Below, piece by piece: positions 7,946 to 13,894 of a stretch of DNA of 22,927 nucleotides. Both the position numbers and the translations under genes were made by a program. The notes under the pieces are model-generated. The model worked only from the letters and a program-made list of their open reading frames with translations, had not been told where the DNA came from and ran no database searches. Position 1 is the stretch's first letter, and every line of letters starts with the position of its first letter. The stretch is from Marinibacterium sp039179965 (GTDB taxonomy: Bacteria; Pseudomonadota; Alphaproteobacteria; Rhodobacterales; Rhodobacteraceae): the NCBI GenBank assembly GCA_039179965.1, contig JBCDEC010000048.1:1-22927 (forward strand). The letters are read 5' to 3'.

Positions 7946-8524
7946 ATGTCGTCTGTCTATCGAAAGAGTGCGTTTGAAGCCGAAGTGGTGTGGATGGGTG
8001 TGACGCCTGCCGACGAAGGCATCTGCTCGGCGCCGCAAACAGCGATGGACCTTGGCTTCGCCGGAGTCGCCGGAGCGCGGCATGCGGGAGAGAACCGTCC
8101 GGCTTGTGTGCGCGTGAGCGAGCTGTATCCGGAAGACACCGAGATCCGGAACGTGCGCCAGTTGACGATTCTGTCGCAGGAAGAATTGGCTGCCATCGCC
8201 CATGAGATTGGTCTCGACACCCTGGATCCGGGTCTGTTGGGGGCGTCGATTGTGATCAAGGGCGTGCCTGATTTCACCCATGTTCCGCCATCCTCGCGGC
8301 TCTTGGGACCGTCGGGCCTGGGGTTGACCATCGATATGGAAAACCTGCCCTGCAACTATCCGGCGCGGGAAATCAACAAGGTGGAACCGGGGCATGGGAA
8401 AGGGTTCAAGAAAGCGGCGGAGGGACGGCGCGGCGTAACGGCCTGGGTTGAACGCCCCGGGGCGCTGCAAATGGGGGATGTCCTGGCGCTTTGGCTACCG
8501 GCACAGCGGGCCTGGGCGCTCTGA
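7946..8524 (+). CDS. Stand-alone MOSC-domain protein
   Basis: 192 residues, with ATG 7946 preceded by a G-rich ribosome-binding site (GGGGGG about 9 bases upstream). The sequence follows the MOSC (molybdenum cofactor sulfurase C-terminal) pattern: RHAGENR (45-51), VRQLTILSQEELAAIA (70-85), LDPGLLGASIVIKGV, then LPPSSRLLGPSGL-like VPPSSRLLGPSGLGLTI and a conserved-looking Cys136 in MENLPCNYPAREI. MOSC proteins of the YiiM/MOCS-C type handle sulfur or bind molybdenum cofactor. There is no N-terminal beta-barrel or Fe-S domain, so this is a minimal form. No molybdenum gene is nearby, and substrate and partner cannot be stated. It probably has its own promoter, since ftsH is terminated upstream. 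Confidence 0.8.
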   Translation: MSSVYRKSAFEAEVVWMGVTPADEGICSAPQTAMDLGFAGVAGARHAGENRPACVRVSELYPEDTEIRNVRQLTILSQEELAAIAHEIGLDTLDPGLLGASIVIKGVPDFTHVPPSSRLLGPSGLGLTIDMENLPCNYPAREINKVEPGHGKGFKKAAEGRRGVTAWVERPGALQMGDVLALWLPAQRAWAL

Positions 8525-8545
8525 GCGGCGTCATTGGGCCCAGGC
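8510..8545. repeat. Inverted repeat over the MOSC-gene stop codon
   Basis: GCCTGGGC (8510-8517) and GCCCAGGC (8538-8545) form a perfect 8-base inverted repeat with a 20-base loop that contains the TGA stop (8522-8524). There is no T-tract, so it is not a standard intrinsic terminator; it may protect the 3' end or aid Rho-dependent termination. Confidence 0.4.
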
Positions 8546-8764
8546 GCGGAACCGGTTTCCGATGAGATCGCCGGATCTGGTCCGATGCCGCTCTGTCTTG
8601 GCAGAGTGTCGTTTCAGCCGCTGGGCGGGTAGTGTCGCTACGATTATATACCCAAGCGCGTTTGTGCCTTGCCTGACGGCAGGGTCATTTAAGAGCTACC
8701 AAGGCGAGGGGGGCTGGCTGCGACCAGGCTGGGATCTTGCGAAACGAACGATCAGGAGGGCGCA
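8525..8764 (+). promoter_or_regulatory. Possible structured leader of folD (240-base gap)
   Basis: The gap before folD has no convincing coding sequence but holds several short hairpins: CTCTG/CAGAG (8591-8595 with 8602-8606), TGCC/GGCA (around 8670-8681) and CTGG/CCAG (in 8711-8730). The folD Shine-Dalgarno AGGAGGG is at 8754-8760. The single AT-rich spot is ATTATATA at 8643-8650. I cannot match this to a named riboswitch, and short stems like these also arise by chance in GC-rich DNA. Confidence 0.3.
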
Positions 8765-9667
8765 ATGACCGCCACACTCATTGACGGAAAGGCCTTTGCG
8801 GCGAATGTGCGGACACGCGTGGCAGACCATGTGGCGCGCCTGCAAGCGAGTTACGGGATTACGCCGGGATTGGCGGTGGTTCTGGTCGGAGAGGATCCGG
8901 CCAGCCAAGTTTATGTGCGCTCCAAGGGGAAACAAACCGTTGAGGCTGGCATGGCGTCGTTCGAGCACAAATTGCCTGCAGAGACGCCAGAGGCGGCGGT
9001 GCTCGATCTGGTGCAGAGCTTGAACGCCGATGCCGCCGTGCATGGGATCCTGGTGCAATTGCCGCTGCCTGAGCACATTGATGCGGACAAGGTTATCAAC
9101 GCGATTTCGCCGGCCAAGGATGTCGACGGGTTTCACATCTCAAACGTCGGGCTGTTGGGGACCGGACAAAAATCCATGGTGCCCTGCACGCCTTTGGGCA
9201 GTCTGATGTTGCTCAGGGATCATTTGGGTGACTTGTCCGGCATGAATGCGGTTGTCGTCGGGCGCTCGAACATCGTGGGCAAACCGATGGCGCAACTGCT
9301 GTTACGGGACAGTTGCACCGTCACAATTGCGCACTCCCGGACCAAGGATCTGGTGTCTGTCGTGCGTTGGGCCGATATTGTGGTCGCTGCGGTCGGACGA
9401 CCAGAGATGGTCACTGCTGACTGGATCAAACCCGGCGCGACAGTGATCGATGTTGGTATCAACCGCATTCCGGCGCCAGAGAAAGGCGAAGGCAAGACGC
9501 GCCTTGTTGGGGATTGTGACTTTGCCTCTTGCGCGGAAGTCGCTGGCGCCATCACGCCGGTGCCAGGCGGGGTAGGCCCCATGACGATTGCATGCCTCTT
9601 GGCCAACACGATCACGGCTTGCGCCCGGGCGAATGGTCTGGCGGAACCCGACGGATTGACCGCCTGA
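8765..9667 (+). CDS. folD: FolD, methylene-THF dehydrogenase/cyclohydrolase
   Basis: 300 residues, with ATG 8765 behind a strong AGGAGGG site. FolD oxidises 5,10-methylene-THF with NADP and hydrolyses the methenyl product to 10-formyl-THF in the cytosol, feeding purine and formyl-Met synthesis. Visible signatures are Tyr50-VRS-Lys54 (catalytic YxxxK), Gln98 in VQLPLPEHID, Asp121 in AKDVDGFH, GRSNIVGKP at 166-174 in the nucleotide-binding half, and PVPGGVGPMT at 265-274. Length is normal and all catalytic residues are present. The gene is convergent with pdeM. Confidence 0.98.
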   Translation: MTATLIDGKAFAANVRTRVADHVARLQASYGITPGLAVVLVGEDPASQVYVRSKGKQTVEAGMASFEHKLPAETPEAAVLDLVQSLNADAAVHGILVQLPLPEHIDADKVINAISPAKDVDGFHISNVGLLGTGQKSMVPCTPLGSLMLLRDHLGDLSGMNAVVVGRSNIVGKPMAQLLLRDSCTVTIAHSRTKDLVSVVRWADIVVAAVGRPEMVTADWIKPGATVIDVGINRIPAPEKGEGKTRLVGDCDFASCAEVAGAITPVPGGVGPMTIACLLANTITACARANGLAEPDGLTA

Positions 9668-9695
9668 CCGGCGACGTGGGCGGCCAACCTGGTCT

Positions 9696-9722
9696 GGGGT
9701 ATTTGGAAAAAGAAAGAAGCAG
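9696..9722 (+). repeat. Dispersed 27-base 3'-end repeat, copy 2
   Basis: GGGGTATTTG followed by GAAAAAGAAAGAAGCAG, 26 of 27 bases identical to the copy at 7905-7931. It begins 29 bases after the folD stop and reads in the folD direction. With the opposite-strand copy at 9829-9852 it bounds the folD-pdeM convergent spacer. Confidence 0.75.
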
Positions 9723-9744
9723 AAGTGCACCGTGAAAGGAGGGC

Positions 9745-9787
9745 GAAGAGTGCTCTGATGCAAGGGCGCATCTTGGTCCTGCTCTTC
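9745..9787. repeat. Imperfect hairpin in the folD-pdeM spacer
   Basis: Nested complementary pairs GAAGAG/CTCTTC (9745-9750 with 9782-9787) and GATGC/GCATC (9757-9761 with 9768-9772) can form one interrupted stem. It sits between two oppositely oriented copies of the 3'-end repeat. It could act as a bidirectional terminator or belong to a small RNA or miniature element. There is no T-tract. Confidence 0.4.
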
Positions 9788-9828
9788 ATGCGTCCTTGAA
9801 CGTGCTGAGCCGTTCTGCGCGATCTCTG

Positions 9829-9852
9829 GCTTCTTTCTTTTCGAAAATGCCC
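9829..9852 (-). repeat. Dispersed 3'-end repeat, copy 3 (diverged)
   Basis: Read on the minus strand it is GGGCATTTTC followed by GAAAAGAAAGAAGC, clearly related to copies 1 and 2 but with several changes in the first half. It lies 33 bases past the pdeM stop and reads in the pdeM direction, as the others do relative to ftsH and folD. Confidence 0.6.
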
Positions 9853-9884
9853 GGCCGGCCGACGGCCAAAATCGCTGGTCCCGT

Positions 9885-10547
9885 TTAGCGCGGCATCGGG
9901 ACAGCAAGGGCCTTTGCGCCGGTCAGTATGGCAAGGGCGTCGGGGCGCATAAGGTCGGAGAGCCCTGGCGTGGAACTGCGCAAACCTCCGGTGAAGGTTC
10001 CAAACGCCGGCAGGATCACCCGATTGCAATCCACAAGGAAGGCAGGTCGCGAGATCGTGCGAAGGCGGGTTTTGACCTGCGCTTTGGGATGATAGTGGCC
10101 CGAAATCTCACCATTTGCGCCCGGTTGGGCGATGTGGCGGAACGTGAGACCGTGGAGGCTCAGCGCACTCAAGTGTGTGCCGCCCATGTCGACCGGACCC
10201 GGGTCGTGGTTACCCTCGATCCAGATCCAGCGACGTCCGGCCTGCAGGCCCGCCAGTGACAGGCGATCCTGTTCTGGCAGCGCATGGGCTGCGGTCAGAT
10301 CGTCGAAACTGTCGCCCAGGCAGATCACTTGCCGGGCGCCGGTCTGAGAAATCACTTCTGCCAGGCGCAGCAGGGTGTCTTTTGTTTCGTAGGGCGGCAG
10401 CGGCGCGCCGCCGCGCCGGGCGTGCCGTTCGGCCTTGCCGAAGTGCAAATCGGAAACGCACAGCAGGCTCTTGTCTTCCCACCACAATGCGCCCGATGGC
10501 AGGGCCGTCAGGCGCGCTCCGGCAAGTGTGAAGGTGTGTGCGTTCAT
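9885..10547 (-). CDS. pdeM: Ligase-associated metallophosphoesterase/endonuclease (PdeM-like)
   Basis: 220 residues. Calcineurin-type metallophosphoesterase signatures are complete: DLHFGKAE (Asp33, His35), GDSFDD (Asp79), GNHD (112-115) and GHYHP (150-154), the set that binds two metal ions. Size, the N-terminal WWEDKSLLCVSDLHFGKAE and the neighbouring lhr helicase match the family called ligase-associated DNA damage response endonuclease PdeM, usually found with an ATP-dependent ligase, an exonuclease and a DEXH helicase. A role in DNA repair is inferred from that association. It lies 142 bases downstream of lhr and is probably in the same transcript; the start codon has no strong ribosome-binding site. 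Confidence 0.88.
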   Translation of the reverse strand: MNAHTFTLAGARLTALPSGALWWEDKSLLCVSDLHFGKAERHARRGGAPLPPYETKDTLLRLAEVISQTGARQVICLGDSFDDLTAAHALPEQDRLSLAGLQAGRRWIWIEGNHDPGPVDMGGTHLSALSLHGLTFRHIAQPGANGEISGHYHPKAQVKTRLRTISRPAFLVDCNRVILPAFGTFTGGLRSSTPGLSDLMRPDALAILTGAKALAVPMPR

Positions 10548-10689
10548 GATACGTTCTTTGACCTATGTCGCCTGTTTGCGCAAGGCCAACGCCGCGTCGA
10601 TGACCAGGGAACATCCGCATCGTGCATCCCAAGCGCCCCCGTTCAATAGGCCGTGGCGGGTCGGAAATCGCCGGCCTGCGCGCAGGCTT
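10548..10689 (-). other. lhr-pdeM intergenic gap with a GC palindrome
   Basis: This 142-base gap has no credible gene. Just after the lhr stop lies a perfect 14-base palindrome GCCTGCGCGCAGGC (10674-10687). It lacks a T-tract in either direction, so it is not a clear terminator. No confident promoter for pdeM is visible. Confidence 0.4.
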
Positions 10690-13089
10690 CTAACTCAGCC
10701 CGGCGGCTTTCATCAGGGCTTCCGTTTCTTCGGCCAGGAGCCGTTCATTGGCCGCCCCGGCCACAGGCACACGGCCATGCTCTAGAAACAAAGGCGCTGC
10801 CAGGGGGGTGACGCGTGTCAGCCGCAGGAGATCCACACCGGCGCTGCGCGCAATCATCTCTTCGATCCGGCCGAAATCCACCAGGCCGCGCAAAGCTTCT
10901 GTCCTGGTGATCCGCATCATCAGATGCTCGGGGTCGTATTTCAGCAATGTGTCGTAGAGGATGTCCGACGACAGGGTCATCTGGCGCCCGGATTTGCGCG
11001 GCCCGCGCACATTGCGTTCGATCAGCCCGGCAATTGTGGCGGAGGCGCGAAAGGTACGCTTCATCACCGCATTGCCTGCCAGCCATTTGTCCAGCCCATC
11101 GCGCAGGGCATCTATGTCAAACAGGGGGTCCGGGTCGATCACGGCATCAAGCCCCCAGATCAACGTGGCGTAGTCCGTGCACACAAAGCCCATCGGCGCA
11201 TGGCCGGTTTCCTCCAGACGCTTGGTCAAAAGCAGCCCCAGGGTCTGCTGCGCATTGCGCCCGGCGAAGCCATAAATGCAGATATGTTCGCGTCCATCAT
11301 GGGGAAAGCTCTCGATCAGCAACCGGTTCCGGTCCGGAAGGCGGGAGACGTCGCGTTGCAGCCTCAGCCAGTCCCGGGTGTGCTGTGGAACCTGTGGCCA
11401 ATCCTCCTGAGCAAACATCTCCAGAATGCGTGCTGACAATTGCGTCGAGGTGGCAAAACGCGTGCCCATGAAGGTCGCGATCTTGGGTTTCTTGCTGGCG
11501 TTGCGCGACACTTCGACGACCAGTTCGCGCAGACCCTCATAGCGCACAATCTGGCCTCCGATGAGAAATGTGTCTCCGGGGGTGAGCGAGGCGGCGAACG
11601 CCTCTTCGACCTCACCCAGCGGTTTGCCGCCCCGACTGCGCCGCAGTCGGACTTTGAGCGTATCGGTGTCCTGGATGGTCCCGATGTTCATCCGGATCCG
11701 CTGCGCCGCGCGCGGATCGCGCAGCGACCAGACCCCATCGGGTCCTTCCTTCAATCGCTGCCACTGATCATAGGCACGCAGCGCGTAGCCGCCCGTGGCG
11801 CAGAACGAGAGGCAATCGTCGAAGGCGGCGCGCGACAGATCTGCATAGGCGCCGGCGCTGCGCACCTCGTCAAACAGAGCATCGGCTTTGAATGGACCCC
11901 CGCAGGCGGTGATCAGGATCTGCTGGCACAGCACGTCAAGCGGACCGGAGCCCCTGGGATCTCCATCCAGATCATGGTCGCGAACCGCCTCCAAAGCCGT
12001 GATGCACTCGACCACTTCGAACCGATTGGCCGGCACCAGAAGCGCCTTGGAGGGCGCGTTGTAGCGGTGATTGGCCCGTCCGATCCGCTGCACCAGGCGT
12101 TTGACGTTCTTGGGAGCGCCGATCTGAATGACCAGATCCACATTGCCCCAGTCAATGCCGAGATCGAGCGACCCCGTGCAGACGATCGCGCGGAGATCGC
12201 CACGGACCATGGCCTCTTCCACCCGTTGACGCTGGACCCGGTCGAGCGAGCCGTGGTGAATGCCGATCGGAAGCGACTCTTCATTGGCCAGCCAGAGGTT
12301 GTGAAAAAAGATCTCGGCCTGGGCCCGGGTATTGTGGAAGATCAGCGTAGTCTTGTGCGCCTTGACCTGTTCCAGCACCGCCGGGATTGCATAGGCTGCA
12401 CCACCTCCGGCCCAGGGCGGTTTTTCCTCGGTTTCGAGCATGGCGATATCTGGCGCGGGGCCCGGATCGGCCTGCAAGATTGCGCAAGGATCGGGATGGC
12501 GCGCCAAAAGCCGTGCAATGGCCTGAGGGTCTTCGACCGTCGCCGAAAGCCCCACACGCCGCAGGCCCGGCGCCAGACGATCCAGCCGGGCCAGCGCGAG
12601 CATGAGTTGATCGCCGCGCTTGCTTTCGGCCAGCGCATGGATTTCGTCGACCACCACCCGCCTGAGACCGGCAAAGGTGCGCCCGGCGTCTTCGTAAGAG
12701 GTCAGGAGCGCGAGGCTCTCCGGCGTGGTCAGCAGGATATGCGGCGGATCGGCACGCTGGCGTTTCTTTTGTGTGGCCGAAGTGTCACCGGTGCGGTCCT
12801 CGATCCGGATCGGCAGGCCCATCTCGTCCACAGGGCTGCGCAGGTTGCGCTTGATATCCGCAGCCAGCGCTTTGAGGGGTGAGATATAGAGGGTGTGCAA
12901 CCCCTCATGCGTGCCGTCGGCCAGTTCGGCCAGCGTTGGCAGAAAACCCGCCATGGTCTTGCCACCACCAGTTGGCGCGATCAGCAGCGTTGCCGGGTCG
13001 TCGGTGCGCTCAACCATCGCCAGCTGATGCGGGTGCACCTGCCAGCCGCGTGCCGCAAACCATTCGGTGATTGGGGCGGGCAGGGCCAT
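10690..13089 (-). CDS. lhr: Ligase-associated DEXH-box helicase (Lhr family)
   Basis: 799 residues from ATG 13089; a GTG at 13095, directly abutting the marR stop, would add two residues. Superfamily-2 motifs (counted from the GTG) are Walker A APTGGGKT (40-47), DEIH (150-153), GLSATVEDP (about 182-190) and, around 310-345, TGSLDLGIDWGNVDLVIQIG with RLVQRIGRANHR. The long C-terminal region carries the winged-helix and DEAD/H-associated domains of short Lhr proteins. This type is known as the ligase-associated DNA damage response helicase. pdeM follows downstream, but the usual ligase and exonuclease partners are not in this window. Proximity to the marR stop suggests translational coupling. 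Confidence 0.93.
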   Translation of the reverse strand: MALPAPITEWFAARGWQVHPHQLAMVERTDDPATLLIAPTGGGKTMAGFLPTLAELADGTHEGLHTLYISPLKALAADIKRNLRSPVDEMGLPIRIEDRTGDTSATQKKRQRADPPHILLTTPESLALLTSYEDAGRTFAGLRRVVVDEIHALAESKRGDQLMLALARLDRLAPGLRRVGLSATVEDPQAIARLLARHPDPCAILQADPGPAPDIAMLETEEKPPWAGGGAAYAIPAVLEQVKAHKTTLIFHNTRAQAEIFFHNLWLANEESLPIGIHHGSLDRVQRQRVEEAMVRGDLRAIVCTGSLDLGIDWGNVDLVIQIGAPKNVKRLVQRIGRANHRYNAPSKALLVPANRFEVVECITALEAVRDHDLDGDPRGSGPLDVLCQQILITACGGPFKADALFDEVRSAGAYADLSRAAFDDCLSFCATGGYALRAYDQWQRLKEGPDGVWSLRDPRAAQRIRMNIGTIQDTDTLKVRLRRSRGGKPLGEVEEAFAASLTPGDTFLIGGQIVRYEGLRELVVEVSRNASKKPKIATFMGTRFATSTQLSARILEMFAQEDWPQVPQHTRDWLRLQRDVSRLPDRNRLLIESFPHDGREHICIYGFAGRNAQQTLGLLLTKRLEETGHAPMGFVCTDYATLIWGLDAVIDPDPLFDIDALRDGLDKWLAGNAVMKRTFRASATIAGLIERNVRGPRKSGRQMTLSSDILYDTLLKYDPEHLMMRITRTEALRGLVDFGRIEEMIARSAGVDLLRLTRVTPLAAPLFLEHGRVPVAGAANERLLAEETEALMKAAGLS

Positions 13090-13095
13090 GGGCAC

Positions 13096-13725
13096 TCAGT
13101 CGGCGAGAACCGTTTTCCTGAGTTCCTGGCTCAACTCGGCGATTTCTTCGGCAAAGCGTTCCCGGCCCAATCGTCCTGAGTCATCCGTCCATTCGACAAA
13201 CCGCGCCATCAAGGGGACGAAGGTCGCGATTTCCTCATCGGTCCATCCGGACAGGAATTCGCCCAGCACCAGGAATTTGAACCGCCGGACGGCGTGGATG
13301 ATCGCTCCCCCGCGTGAGGTCAGTTCGACGATGGTGCGGCGCGCGTCGCGTTGGCTGACGCAGCGTTGCGCCAGGCCCTTGGTGATCAGTTCGCTCACCA
13401 GCCGGGAAGCGCGGGACGGATCGATGCGCAAACGCGCGGCGATGGTGGAGACCATGGTTTCGTCTTCTGCCCCATCGCTCCAGGTTTCGTTGAACGGTGG
13501 CGAGATGGCAAAGAGCACATCCAGCTGGGCCAGATCGACTTCATCGTTCAGCCCGAAAGCCTCCAACGCGGCAGTTCCCAACTCGCGTTTGGTCACCCGC
13601 CGGCGCCATTGTTGAAGAGAAGCGTCAATGTCCAACGCGGCCTCGGTCGATCGGTGATCGATCCCGGCCTCTTTCAGAAACGCGGTAAGCTCATTGCTGG
13701 AACCGGATATGGCTTTGTCCTCCAT
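13096..13725 (-). CDS. MarR-type transcriptional regulator
   Basis: 209 residues from ATG 13725. The frame continues to an ATG at 13797, but that start would lie upstream of the candidate promoter and inside the operator, so 13725 is preferred even though its ribosome-binding site is weak. An N-terminal extension (about 1-60) precedes a winged helix: helix-turn-helix at about 92-115 (VSTIAARLRIDPSRASRLVSEL) and a wing with the MarR-type SQRDARRTIVELTSRG (124-139). It is divergent from an MFS efflux gene and directly upstream of lhr. MarR proteins usually repress a divergent transporter and themselves and release DNA on binding a small aromatic ligand; that role is inferred here from layout and operator. 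Confidence 0.85.
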   Translation of the reverse strand: MEDKAISGSSNELTAFLKEAGIDHRSTEAALDIDASLQQWRRRVTKRELGTAALEAFGLNDEVDLAQLDVLFAISPPFNETWSDGAEDETMVSTIAARLRIDPSRASRLVSELITKGLAQRCVSQRDARRTIVELTSRGGAIIHAVRRFKFLVLGEFLSGWTDEEIATFVPLMARFVEWTDDSGRLGRERFAEEIAELSQELRKTVLAD

Positions 13726-13754
13726 CGAGCCGGTCAGGAAGGCCGGCCTGTTTT

Positions 13755-13784
13755 CATATACATGTCGTTGACATGTAATTGCAA
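13755..13784 (-). promoter_or_regulatory. Candidate marR promoter
   Basis: On the minus strand TTGCAA (13784-13779) is followed after 18 bases by TATATG (13760-13755). Transcription would start near 13748, giving a leader of about 23 bases before ATG 13725. The inverted repeat 13759-13777 covers the spacer and touches the -10 box, consistent with autorepression. Confidence 0.45.
13759..13777. promoter_or_regulatory. Perfect inverted repeat, likely MarR operator
   Basis: TACATGT-CGTTG-ACATGTA is a perfect 7-base inverted repeat with a 5-base spacer, the size typical of MarR sites. It lies in the marR/MFS divergent spacer and overlaps both candidate promoters. A half-site-like ACATACACATG follows at 13788-13798. 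Confidence 0.6.
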
Positions 13785-13796
13785 CGTACATACACA
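13768..13796 (+). promoter_or_regulatory. Candidate promoter of the MFS gene
   Basis: A perfect -35 TTGACA (13768-13773) and, 17 bases on, a weaker -10 TACACA (13791-13796). The -35 box lies inside the inverted repeat 13759-13777, so a bound regulator would block polymerase. The MFS start is about 90 bases downstream. Confidence 0.45.
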
Positions 13797-13894
13797 TGCC
13801 TTCAACACCTTAGCTGCACCGCCACCGATCAAGACCCTGTCTCAGGGCAGCGGCACGCTATATGGGCAGTGAGTTTAACGCCGAGGTTTAACAC

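Noticed and set aside
8448..8768. 106-codon open frame bridging the MOSC gene and folD
   Set aside because: It starts inside the MOSC gene, overlaps the folD ribosome site and start, and has a Trp/Arg/Ser-rich sequence with no domain.
10674..10687. GC palindrome after lhr as an intrinsic terminator
   Set aside because: There is no T-tract on either side, and 14 bases of alternating GC palindrome give too little support.
11440..12882. 480-codon open frame on the plus strand
   Set aside because: It is antisense to lhr, whose helicase motifs are complete; it has no recognisable domain and is expected from GC-rich codon bias.
13726..13797. 24-residue N-terminal extension of the MarR protein
   Set aside because: It would begin upstream of the candidate promoter and encode the operator; it has no ribosome site.
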